64,000 nt of DNA from the NCBI GenBank assembly GCA_963665215.2, contig CAXXWW010000008.1:62001-126000 (forward strand), read 5' to 3'. Of the stretch, positions 8,979-16,195 are shown piece after piece. The translations under genes were made by a program, and so were the position numbers. The notes beneath the pieces were generated by a model. It was not told the origin of the DNA and made no database searches. It was given only the letters and a program-made list of their open reading frames with translations. Source of the DNA: G963665215 sp963665215 (GTDB taxonomy: Bacteria; Chloroflexota; Dehalococcoidia; Lucifugimonadales; CAUZJF01). Within the stretch, counting starts at the first letter, position 1. The number at the start of each line of letters is the position of its first letter.

Positions 8979-9326
8979 TTGCTATTGAGCGCGGCCCGGA
9001 AGGCTACCTCCAGGTTCCATCCGGCGCATTTCATTGCGGACAAAGGCTACGCGACTAGGGCGCCGTTCCGGCTGGTCCGCAGGCAACACCGCGCGACACC
9101 TGTTAACGACATCCCCTCTAACCGAGTGCACATGCTGGCGCGAGAGCGCGTTCAAGCAAGTCTGCCCGGATATTAGAGCCTGAGGAAGCAAAGGCAAAGT
9201 GTCGAGAGGGCTTTTTCTCGGCTCATAGGCCAGCGGTCGTTGAACCACATCACCGTCAGAGGTCGATGGAAGGTGACTGCTCACTGTTATCTGTCCCTGA
9301 TTGCGATGCAAGCCGCAAGAATCTAA
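8979..9326 (+). pseudogene. Relic of a DDE transposase C-terminus
   Basis: Directly after the thrS stop, one reading frame gives HFIADKGYATRAPFRLV, then an in-frame TAG near 9174, then VERAFSRLIGQRSLNHITVRG and a stop at 9326. The D-x-GY followed by an E-x-x-FSRL-x-x-R motif is the C-terminal catalytic region of IS4/IS5-like transposases. There is no start, no N-terminal half and no recognisable ends, so this is an old fragment. It is independent of the IS1380 copy downstream. Confidence 0.65.
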
Positions 9327-9331
9327 AGTAC

Positions 9332-9552
9332 TCATAACTCACTCTTGAGCCGGTTGGCCTTTGCCTTTAGCATCCTCCATAACTGATCGCCCTCAGTTAC
9401 GAGCGAAACGTGTTCGGCGTTATACCCGCCGTGCGGGTAATTAACCACCCTCGGAGATTCATCAGCAATAAGCGGCGATACGTTTAGCTTCCAGTGCGCA
9501 TAATCCGTTTTCCATTGGATAAACTCAGAGTCATCCGCAACTCTTACATTAA
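9332..9552 (-). pseudogene. C-terminal part of a membrane-protein gene split by IS1380 copy A
   Basis: On the minus strand this encodes about 73 residues running from VRVADDSEFIQWKTDYAHW to RLKSEL and the stop at 9332. Removing the IS1380 element and one TTAA duplicate joins it in frame to the part at 11273-11655 through the sequence VWIGLFNVRVADD. It forms the soluble C-terminal tail of that protein. The reading frame otherwise continues into the element's end. Confidence 0.75.
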
Positions 9553-11272
9553 ACCCGAATCCACCGAAGGACACGGATGGACGGCGTGAGGAAAGCGGAA
9601 GGGGGGTGAGGGAGCTACAGGGGAAATAGCCTGGGTTCCATTTGGGGTAGGGAGGTCGGCGGACGGTCTTCATCGCCGCACAGGGGCCCCTATGGCCGTC
9701 TGCGGGAGCTGCGATGCGCGGGATGGCGAGAGAATACGCAGCAGGGAACTCTCTCGGACCGGGCTGGCACGAGTCTGCGGGGATCTTCGGTTGTCCGGTG
9801 GGTGGGTCGGTCGCCGACGGTGCCGTCAGGCCGGGAGTGGAATGGCTCGCAGCCGGGCCAAGGCGCGGCTGAACTTCTCAGCCCAAGGCCAGCGATCCGG
9901 AAGATGCAGGGTCAACCGGCGTGCCGAGCGGGTGAGCCGTCCGGCCAGGGAGAAGAACCGCCGCCGGAGGGTCTTGGTGGTGGCTATCCGCTCTCCCAGA
10001 CCGATCCGCGCCGTCCAGCGGGCCAGGTTGTGGGCCATCGTCTGGACGGCCAGCCAGGCGCCGTTGGCGGCGAAGCGGCCCGAGGGGAGATGGTTCAGCC
10101 CGACGCCGTACTTGAGGTCGCGTATGGCATTCTCGATCTCGGCGTGGCGGCGATGGTCAGCCTCCAGTTCGAGCAACTCCCCGTCCCGGTCGGTGATGAA
10201 GCCATGATAGCTGTATTTGGCGAAGAGGGCCAGTTGGGAACCGGGCGTCGGCTTCACCCGCCGGACGATGAGCCGTACCGGCGCGGCGTCCGCCTCGGCC
10301 TGGAAGGGGGTGCAGGTGGTCTCGGCCACATCGGCGGCGCCGTCCATCCAGTAAGGAATCGGCGTCCAGGCATCTTCGGGTATCGCCTCGATGAGATTGT
10401 GCAGGCTTTTGTGCTGGCGGATGGTGATGGAGAAGCGGACATCCATCTTGCGGCAGACGGATACCACGCCATGAGTGTAGAACCCGCTGTCGGCCCGTAG
10501 CGTGAGTCGTCCGTTGGCCCCGGCGTAGCGCACCCGTCCCACCGTCTCCCGCAGGAAGTGGGCGGCGCCGCGGGCGGTGTTGGCCCGGCCCTCGCGCAGC
10601 CGGGACATCAGCACGTCTCCGGTGCCGGCGGCGATGGCCAGCAGCGGGTGGTAGCCCCGCTTGCCGGTATAGCCGTGGTGGCGGGCGCCCTCCTTGGCCA
10701 GTCCGTAGGTCTCGCAGATGGTGGAGTCCAGGTCAATGGTCAGGGGCCCGTCGCCGGGTCCCGCCCCGGCCTGCCAAGCCCGGGCCAGCAACTCGCGGCT
10801 CACCCGGTCGAGTTGACGGACGTGGCCCCACCGGAAGCTGCGCAGGAAGGTGCCCAGGGTGGATGGCGCCTTGACCGTGCCGCCCAGGGTGCAGGCCGTC
10901 CCCCCGGTGCGCAACACATCGGCGTCGTCAATGCAGTCGCCCCCAGCCAGCGCAGACGCCACCAGCGTCATCATCTTGTCGCTCGTGTTCGCCCGCCCCG
11001 GGGCATCGCCCAGGTCGAGGCGCTGCCGGACGAGTTCGGGCAGGCCGAGGTGCCGCGCCAGGGTGGCCGGAAGGAGCAGCCCGGCATTGGCCACCAAGCG
11101 GCGGTCGTCGAAGGTGATTTGGATCCGGTCGGGGTGGTTGCGTGGCAGCATCTACTGGGTGCTCCTTTTCCGGGGCCGTTTTTTTGCTACAAAACCATTA
11201 TCCCAGAAGCACAGGAGCACCTTCTTGCCGCCTCAGGACGCTAACCCGACGCCCTCCTTCGGTGGATTCGGG
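9553..11272 (-). mobile_element. IS1380-family insertion sequence, copy A
   Basis: A 1720-base element with inverted ends CCCGAATCCACCGAAGGA at the left and the matching TCCTTCGGTGGATTCGGG at the right. It is flanked by the 4-base TSD TTAA (9549-9552 and 11273-11276). It has inserted into a minus-strand membrane-protein gene lying between thrS and infC. Copy B at 47466 is the same length and nearly identical. Confidence 0.9.
9826..11151 (-). CDS. IS1380-family transposase (copy A)
   Basis: A 441-residue DDE transposase. Catalytic residues are visible in TIDLDSTICETYG, LRADSGFYTHG and the Glu-bearing EIENAIRDLKYG, and the C-terminal ARWTARIGLGERIATTKTLRRR helix is characteristic of IS1380 transposases. 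The frame is intact. Two large plus-strand ORFs overlapping it are antisense shadows. Confidence 0.93.
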   Translation of the reverse strand: MLPRNHPDRIQITFDDRRLVANAGLLLPATLARHLGLPELVRQRLDLGDAPGRANTSDKMMTLVASALAGGDCIDDADVLRTGGTACTLGGTVKAPSTLGTFLRSFRWGHVRQLDRVSRELLARAWQAGAGPGDGPLTIDLDSTICETYGLAKEGARHHGYTGKRGYHPLLAIAAGTGDVLMSRLREGRANTARGAAHFLRETVGRVRYAGANGRLTLRADSGFYTHGVVSVCRKMDVRFSITIRQHKSLHNLIEAIPEDAWTPIPYWMDGAADVAETTCTPFQAEADAAPVRLIVRRVKPTPGSQLALFAKYSYHGFITDRDGELLELEADHRRHAEIENAIRDLKYGVGLNHLPSGRFAANGAWLAVQTMAHNLARWTARIGLGERIATTKTLRRRFFSLAGRLTRSARRLTLHLPDRWPWAEKFSRALARLRAIPLPA

Positions 11273-11655
11273 TTAAAGAGACCTATCCAGACCTCCTCCA
11301 GCCTATCCAAGCGTTCTAAGAGGGCCTGGCCTTTTTGGGAGTCATCTTTATCGCCCTGAAGCTCTCGTACCGCCTCGCGTGCCTCGTTGCGCTGCCGATA
11401 GGATGCAGCAATCCATTTGACCCCAAAAACTATTGCGGCGAATGTGGCCGCCCCCGCTGCAACAGAAAGAACCTGGAATACTCCAGCCTGCGATCGTGTG
11501 TAGCCCTCTGGGATAGATAGCAGGGCGATAACTTCCACTAGGGCGGGAGTAATCAAGCCGCCCACCCAAAGCCATGGAGCGCGCAAAGCAACCCCAGTGT
11601 CGTGCTTAGCCCGACTCCAAGCACTTTCGGTGAGACGGTCTCTATTTCCGTCCAT
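11273..11655 (-). pseudogene. N-terminal part of a membrane-protein gene split by IS1380 copy A
   Basis: The minus-strand gene starts MDGNRDRLTESAWSRAKHD at 11655 and encodes two membrane segments (WLWVGGLITPALVEVIALLS and VLSVAAGAATFAAIVFGVKW). A charged coiled-coil-like stretch rich in R, E and Q then runs to EEVWIGLF at the insertion. The rest lies at 9332-9552. The intact protein would have about 200 residues, with two transmembrane helices and a cytoplasmic coil. I do not recognise the family. The upstream region is shared, divergently, with the infC promoter. Confidence 0.75.
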
Positions 11656-11730
11656 GCTCTGATTCTACCAGCAAGCCAAAACGTCTGAAATAAATATGCA
11701 ACAAGCTCTATTGCCTAGCGGCGGGCCTTA

Positions 11731-11739
11731 TGCTATATT
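11731..11739 (+). promoter_or_regulatory. Extended -10 promoter of infC-rpmI-rplT
   Basis: TGCTATATT is an extended -10 element (TGnTATATT) about 50 bases upstream of the predicted infC start. No clear -35 is seen, as is usual for extended -10 promoters. It gives the downstream genes their own promoter despite the insertions separating them from thrS. Confidence 0.5.
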
Positions 11740-11790
11740 CGATATCAAGCAGGAGTAGGCTGGGCACGGACCGGCCGGGGAGGTGTTGCC

Positions 11791-12360
11791 ATACCCAGGG
11801 AGTACCGACTCAACCACTTGATACGGGTCCCCGAGGTCCGCGTGGTAGACGGTGCTGGCAAGCAGCTTGGAGTCATGCCCACCCGCCAGGCGCTGTTGCT
11901 GGCTGACGAACGCGGACTGGACCTGGTCGAGGTGGCCCCGGCGGCGGTGCCACCTGTGTGTCGGCTGCTGGACTACGGCAGGTTCCGCTACGAGGCGACC
12001 CGCAAGGAACGGGCGGCCCGCAAAGACCAGAAGGCCAAGGTGTCCAATGTCCTGCGACAGGTCCGGTTCAAAACACGCATAGGCGAGCACGACAAGATGT
12101 CCAAGGTCCGACTGGTCAAGCGGCTGCTGGATGAGGGCTCCAAGGTCAAGGTCAGCGTAATGTTCCGGGGAAGGGAGATCACGCACCCCGAGGTGGGCAT
12201 GGCGGTCTTGAAGTCGGTGGCCGAGGACCTGGCCGACGACGCGCTGATGGAAAAGCCCCCATCCTTCGAAGGTCGCTTCCTGACGATGATCCTCAGCCCG
12301 CCGGCGGGAACCGCCGTGAAAGCCACCAGCGTCCAGGAGCCCGAGAGTGCCCAAGCTTAA
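11791..12360 (+). CDS. infC: Translation initiation factor IF-3 (probable AUA start)
   Basis: A protein of about 189 residues that binds the 30S subunit and checks the start codon and initiator tRNA. The reading frame is open upstream of the TTG at 11818 and encodes PREYRLNHLIRVPEVRVVD. That is the conserved IF-3 N-terminal strand (compare the YRINxxIRxxEVR consensus), so translation must start earlier than the TTG. The only sensible initiator is ATA at 11791, placed 7 bases after GGAGG (11779-11783). No in-frame ATG, GTG or TTG exists there. IF-3 genes are known for non-canonical AUU-type starts that the factor itself discriminates against, giving autoregulation. The N-domain, lysine-rich linker (RKERAARKDQKAK) and C-domain (VSVMFRGREITHPEVG) are complete. 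Confidence 0.85.
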   Translation: MPREYRLNHLIRVPEVRVVDGAGKQLGVMPTRQALLLADERGLDLVEVAPAAVPPVCRLLDYGRFRYEATRKERAARKDQKAKVSNVLRQVRFKTRIGEHDKMSKVRLVKRLLDEGSKVKVSVMFRGREITHPEVGMAVLKSVAEDLADDALMEKPPSFEGRFLTMILSPPAGTAVKATSVQEPESAQA

Positions 12361-12550
12361 GACACACAAGGGAGCCGCGGCCCGGTTCCGGGTCACAGGC
12401 GCCGGCAAGCTGCTCCGCATGAAGGGGCATCGGACCCACCTGCGTCGCAAGAAGCCGGCGGCCGTGCGACGGCTCTACTCCCGCAAGCTGTCGGTAAGCA
12501 GCGGCGACGCGGCCAGGGTGAGACGACTGCTGCCGAAGAAGCGGCGTTAG
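12347..12550 (+). CDS. rpmI: 50S ribosomal protein L35
   Basis: A 67-residue basic protein of the large ribosomal subunit, beginning MPKLKTHKGAAARFRVTGAGKLLR, which is the conserved L35 N-terminus. It starts at GTG 12347 and overlaps the infC stop by 14 bases, so it is translationally coupled to infC. The C-terminus ends in the typical basic LLPKKRR. It stands in the standard infC-rpmI-rplT order. Confidence 0.95.
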   Translation: MPKLKTHKGAAARFRVTGAGKLLRMKGHRTHLRRKKPAAVRRLYSRKLSVSSGDAARVRRLLPKKRR

Positions 12551-12566
12551 CTTAGAGGAGACGCCA

Positions 12567-12935
12567 TTGACCAGAATAACGCGGGGCGTAATCAAGCGGC
12601 GCCGTCACAAAAAGATGCTCAAGCTGACCAAGGGCCACAAGGGGGTACGGCACACACTGTACAGGAGGGCGCACGAGTCATTGATTCACGCGCTCCGGTA
12701 CTCCTATGCCCACCGCAAGGAAAAGAAGGGCGACATGCGTCGCTTGTGGAACATACGGATCAACGCCGGCGCCCGCTCAAACGGCATGTCCTACAGCAAG
12801 CTCATTCATGGCCTCAAGCTTGGGGGAGTAGAGGTCAACCGCAAGATGCTGGCGGACATGGCCGTGCGTGACCCCCAGGGATTCTCGCAGGTAGCCGAGC
12901 AAGCCAAGGTGCACCTGCAGGCCGCAGCACCGTAG
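12567..12935 (+). CDS. rplT: 50S ribosomal protein L20
   Basis: A 122-residue large-subunit protein and early assembly factor. The N-terminus MTRITRGVIKRRRHKKMLKL and the central GMSYSKLIHGLKLGGVEVNRKMLAD are L20 signatures. Translation starts at TTG 12567 after AGAGGAG. In many bacteria L20 represses its own operon by binding the rpmI leader. I saw no clear copy of that structure here. Confidence 0.95.
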   Translation: MTRITRGVIKRRRHKKMLKLTKGHKGVRHTLYRRAHESLIHALRYSYAHRKEKKGDMRRLWNIRINAGARSNGMSYSKLIHGLKLGGVEVNRKMLADMAVRDPQGFSQVAEQAKVHLQAAAP

Positions 12936-12967
12936 CGCCGGCCGCCACATGACATGAACGCCGCCGG

Positions 12968-13000
12968 GGGCGGGCCGAGTGCCCGCCCTGCGTTTGTTTG
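12968..13000 (+). terminator. Rho-independent terminator after rplT
   Basis: A perfect 8-bp stem GGGCGGGC/GCCCGCCC (12968-12975 with 12981-12988, loop CGAGT) is followed by the T-rich TGCGTTTGTTTG. It ends the infC-rpmI-rplT transcript and lies just before the convergent SCO1 gene. Confidence 0.75.
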
Positions 13001-13008
13001 GAAGGAAA

Positions 13009-13716
13009 TCAGTCCAGCAGCAGTCTTATGTCGTGCACGATGGATATGGGGTCGAGGGGCGGCGTGAACAGCACGCGCATGATACCCTCCCGGTCGATCA
13101 GGTACAGGGCCGCAGCGTGAGCGACCTCGTACTCGGCGGCTATTCCGCCTCCCGAGGTTTTGACGCCACCTCTCGGGGACCCTTGCGCGTGCGCCGATTC
13201 ATCGGATGCCTTGCTGTGAGAGACGTCGTCTTTCGTTGGGTCGATGTAGTAGGCGCGCCATATCGGCGATAGCTGCTCCTCATCGCCCACTAGAAAAGAC
13301 CACTTGCTCACCATGCCCCAGTTATCGGAGTAGGCGTACGCCCTCTCGACGGTGTCCCGCTCGGGATCGACGCTGATGGCTACAAAGGCGACCCCGTCCA
13401 CATCGTCGCCCAGCATCTCGTGGGCCTGCTTTAGGTTGGCGGTAACGGCAGGGCAGATGTCGGGGCAGTAGGTGTACAGGAAGGTGAGGGCGACGACCCG
13501 GCCCTCATAATCGGCCAAGGACACCTGCCGACCGTGCTGGTCTTGCAGCTCGAAGTCGGACGCGGGGTTTGAGGAGCTCAGGACCGTTCCCAGCATGGAG
13601 TCCGCGCCAGAACACGCGGGCGAGCCCGCAGCCAACAGGACCGCTCCGAAGACTGCCCAGAGCATCGGCCGCAGGAAATCCACCATAGTCCGCAACGCCG
13701 CCCCCGGCCGGATCAT
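13009..13716 (-). CDS. SCO1/SenC-family copper chaperone
   Basis: A 235-residue thioredoxin-fold protein that helps build the CuA centre of cytochrome oxidase. It has an N-terminal hydrophobic segment and a probable lipoprotein cysteine (GSPAC, C35), so it is likely anchored on the outer face of the membrane. The copper ligands are the CPDIC motif (C84, C88) and a later His in the YEVAHAA stretch. The ISVDPERD motif is also typical. The ATG at 13716 follows GGCGGAG. It is the last gene of the minus-strand oxidase operon. It carries a low-complexity insertion of about 30 residues (SHSKASDESAHAQGS) before the conserved His that most homologues lack. Confidence 0.9.
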   Translation of the reverse strand: MIRPGAALRTMVDFLRPMLWAVFGAVLLAAGSPACSGADSMLGTVLSSSNPASDFELQDQHGRQVSLADYEGRVVALTFLYTYCPDICPAVTANLKQAHEMLGDDVDGVAFVAISVDPERDTVERAYAYSDNWGMVSKWSFLVGDEEQLSPIWRAYYIDPTKDDVSHSKASDESAHAQGSPRGGVKTSGGGIAAEYEVAHAAALYLIDREGIMRVLFTPPLDPISIVHDIRLLLD

Positions 13717-13737
13717 CAGCTCCGCCTCACGCGTCGG

Positions 13738-13947
13738 CTATCTCCGGTCGACCACGCGTTGAGCGAGGGCCGCGACGGTGGGCACCCCCACGACCAGCGA
13801 CAGCCCCAGTGCGATGACACCCCATTCCCCAACGGCGGTCTCGTTGATAATCATAAAGAGGACCCCGAGCCCGCCGCCTAGCGCCACTATGAACAGCACG
13901 GCCAGCAGCGGGAACAGCAGCGCATCGATCTTGGGGCTCTCGTTCAT
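13738..13947 (-). CDS. Small two-helix membrane protein of the oxidase operon
   Basis: A 69-residue protein with two strong hydrophobic segments (LLFPLLAVLFIVALGGGLGV and WGVIALGLSLVVGVPTVAAL) and a basic C-terminus RVVDRR. It sits between ctaG and the SCO1 gene on the same strand, so it is probably cotranscribed with the oxidase. It may be an accessory subunit or assembly peptide. I do not recognise a named family. Confidence 0.65.
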   Translation of the reverse strand: MNESPKIDALLFPLLAVLFIVALGGGLGVLFMIINETAVGEWGVIALGLSLVVGVPTVAALAQRVVDRR

Positions 13948-14032
13948 AACTCCACCGTCCCCTCCGCTAAATCCGGAGTCTCGATGAGCGGACCTTCATC
14001 CGACCTGGCCCATCTCCACTCACCCAAGTGAT

Positions 14033-14082
14033 GGGGCCCAAAACGGGCCTCGGAATGCCGACCCCCGCGAATCGGGGCATTC
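14033..14082 (-). other. Paired hairpins downstream of ctaG
   Basis: Read on the minus strand, two stem-loops follow ctaG: GAATG...CATTC enclosing CCCCG/CGGGG, then GGCCC-gttttGGGCC. No T-run follows either, so this is more likely an mRNA-stabilising or processing site within the operon than a terminator. Confidence 0.35.
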
Positions 14083-14129
14083 ACTCTTGCACATCAGCCA
14101 CTACGGCGTTACCCACGCGGCCGCGGCCC

Positions 14130-14966
14130 TCAGTCCGCGTACCGATACTCGGTGTCTGATGCCGCGGCCCTCGTCATCTCCTCCTCGTGGCCGTACCAGC
14201 GGAAAAAGGCCACGATGAGAAGCGTCAGAAACAGGCCGCCGCCGCCTATCTTCATTATGATCGCGCCAACCTGCTGGTCAAACAGGGGCGACAAGGCAAC
14301 GATCCGCGGTGCGTCCGCGTACCACTGGTAGAGGGGCTCGCGCGAAAATGTAATGGGAGCGAATAGTATGAGCTGGGCGATGGAAAGCAGAAATAGGTAG
14401 ATCATCTGGAGCGGGTAGGACAGGCGTGGCAGCTCCGGCATGGTGCTGGTGATCGGCCACCACATCAGCACCGCCGTCGACATGAACAGGAGATGCTCGA
14501 ACATATGGACGCCGTGGTTTGTAACCGACAGGTTGTAGAGGGCCGGCATGTGCCACACGGAGAATATAACGTTGAACAGAACGAACGCCGCCACAGGGCG
14601 GGTCACCAGCCGGACCAGCCGGAAGACCGCGTCCGGGCGAAGGAAAGGACGCAGCAGCCAGTCGGGCATTCCCAGGATCAGCAGCGGCGGCGCTACCAGC
14701 GTCAAGAGCACGTGCTGGAGCATGTGGGCGCTGAAAAGGTACCGATCGCTCAGGATATGCAGGGGTGACAGGAGAGAAAAGAACACCACAAGTACGCCCA
14801 GGGCGAATGTGGCGGTCTGCCTGGAGTCGGCCTGGTCGGCGAGGCCATACCGTTCTCGCAGAGGGCCGACGCCCAGCAAGTAGGCGCCCTGGAGCACCCC
14901 CAGTCCAACCAGTACCTCGGGGTGGCCGTGCCAGTGCGTCCAGACGGACCCCACTATCTCGTCCAA
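14130..14966 (-). CDS. ctaG: Cytochrome c oxidase assembly factor CtaG (caa3 type)
   Basis: A 278-residue integral membrane protein with about seven hydrophobic helices, of the caa3_CtaG family that helps build caa3 oxidase. Conserved patterns visible are FSLLSPLHILSDRYLFSAHM, LQHVLLTLVAPPLL, VWHMPALYNL and HMFEHLLFMSTAVLMWWP, with several intramembrane His residues thought to handle copper or heme. The length is as expected. It lies in the operon after coxD, with about 110 bases between them. Confidence 0.92.
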   Translation of the reverse strand: MDEIVGSVWTHWHGHPEVLVGLGVLQGAYLLGVGPLRERYGLADQADSRQTATFALGVLVVFFSLLSPLHILSDRYLFSAHMLQHVLLTLVAPPLLILGMPDWLLRPFLRPDAVFRLVRLVTRPVAAFVLFNVIFSVWHMPALYNLSVTNHGVHMFEHLLFMSTAVLMWWPITSTMPELPRLSYPLQMIYLFLLSIAQLILFAPITFSREPLYQWYADAPRIVALSPLFDQQVGAIIMKIGGGGLFLTLLIVAFFRWYGHEEEMTRAAASDTEYRYAD

Positions 14967-15078
14967 CGAACGTGTGCTCCCTTCTCAGCCTCTACTCTAG
15001 CAGGTGGGTGAGGGTGTCCCTCACGTCTTATTACTGAACCCTTCCTGCTGGATGGTCGAATGGGTTTTTAGCACCCTG

Positions 15079-15393
15079 CTAGACAAAGATCTTGAAGAGA
15101 CCCAGCAGCGCCAGCACCACAGCCATCGCCAGGGCAAGCCCGCCCACGAACAGGCCGATAAACAGGCGGTGGTCGTACCTCAGGTGCATGTAGAACATCG
15201 CCACCAGAGCGAATTTGGAGGAGGAGAGGACGGCCAGCACCGGGATAATGCCCTTGCCCAGCGCCTCGATATAGAAAATGCCCACCTCCACGGCGGTTAT
15301 CGCCACCAGCGCCATCGCCACCTTGAAGTAGGTGAGCGGCGTCGGGTGCCCGGTATGGACCGCCCCCGCGGTAGGTTGTTCTGGTTGTGTCAT
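15079..15393 (-). CDS. coxD: Cytochrome c oxidase subunit IV (prokaryotic)
   Basis: A 104-residue protein with three membrane helices, matching the prokaryotic COX4 family. The first helix (YFKVAMALVAITAVEVGIFY) and the second (SKFALVAMFYMHLRYDHRLF) carry the family's MFYMHLRYD pattern. It is a small structural subunit of the caa3 complex in the cytoplasmic membrane. It stands immediately after coxC, as in other bacteria. Confidence 0.9.
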   Translation of the reverse strand: MTQPEQPTAGAVHTGHPTPLTYFKVAMALVAITAVEVGIFYIEALGKGIIPVLAVLSSSKFALVAMFYMHLRYDHRLFIGLFVGGLALAMAVVLALLGLFKIFV

Positions 15394-15438
15394 AAGCGCA
15401 ACCTCAAGGTGCTTTATGCGATAGATGAGGACTCACCG

Positions 15439-16182
15439 CTAGAACCCGGGAAACACGCCGAACAGGTACACGACGGTGAAGATCACGATCCAGACGACGT
15501 CTACAAAGTGCCAGTAAAGGGCGGCCAGGTCTACGTCTAGGCTCCTCTCAGGCGTCACGCCGCCCCGGAACGAATAGAAAAATAGCGACAGCAGCCATAT
15601 CACGCCCAGCGTTACGTGGGCGCCGTGAAAGCCGGTGAGGGTAAAGAACGTCGTGCCGAAAAGGTTGGTCTTGAGGGTGAGACCGTGCTGCTCCGAGAAC
15701 TCCTCATCCACGGCGGCGCATCTTGGGAGGAAGGTCGTTTCGAAATCGGTCAGACCTTCGAGATAGTCTGCGTCCTCGGCCTCTACTCTGGCGCAGTCCA
15801 GATGCACCTCATAGTTGGCGAAATCCCTGAACTCGAACGTCTGAAACGCCAGGAACGTCATGCCCAGGACTGCCGTGGAGAGGATCCATATTCGGAACCC
15901 CTTGATGCTCCCCCTTACGAGCGCCGAGTAGGCCAGCACCATGCTCATGCTGCTCATGAGAAGAACGAAGGTGCTGACAGAGGTCACCGGTATGCTGAAC
16001 ACGTCCTCGGGGAACGGACCCACGAGGCTCTTGCCCCTGTACACCATGTAGGTGGCTATCAGGGACCCGAAAAACATACAGTCCGAGCCCAGAAAGGCCC
16101 ATATGAGCAGCTTCCGGTGGCTGAGGCCGGTTGTGGTCTCCTCGTGCTCCTCGCCGTGGGGGACGGTGGTTGCGTGTGCCAA
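15439..16182 (-). CDS. coxC: Cytochrome c oxidase subunit III
   Basis: A heme-copper oxidase subunit III of about 247 residues with five predicted helices. Family patterns are KLLIWAFLGSDCMFFGSLIATY, NLFGTTFFTLTGFHGAHVTLG and YWHFVDVVWIVIFTVVYLFG. The ORF is open further upstream, but that part overlaps coxA and is probably not translated. TTG at 16182 is the most reasonable start, though its ribosome-binding site is weak. Between two helices lies an extra acidic segment of about 45 residues with two cysteines (LDCARVEAEDADYLEG and FLPRCAAVDEEF), which typical subunit III lacks. Being on an extramembrane loop, these cysteines could form a disulfide. Confidence 0.9.
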   Translation of the reverse strand: MAHATTVPHGEEHEETTTGLSHRKLLIWAFLGSDCMFFGSLIATYMVYRGKSLVGPFPEDVFSIPVTSVSTFVLLMSSMSMVLAYSALVRGSIKGFRIWILSTAVLGMTFLAFQTFEFRDFANYEVHLDCARVEAEDADYLEGLTDFETTFLPRCAAVDEEFSEQHGLTLKTNLFGTTFFTLTGFHGAHVTLGVIWLLSLFFYSFRGGVTPERSLDVDLAALYWHFVDVVWIVIFTVVYLFGVFPGF

Positions 16183-16195
16183 GTATCGGTCTCTG

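Noticed and set aside
9692..11244. Plus-strand ORFs of 171, 232 and 228 residues within IS1380 copy A (repeated in B and C)
   Set aside because: They recur in each copy only because the DNA is copied. The transposase on the minus strand explains the sequence.
14984..15078. GTGAGGG/CCCTCAC hairpin as a terminator after coxD
   Set aside because: The T-rich side points to the plus strand, where no gene ends. On the minus strand no T-run follows.
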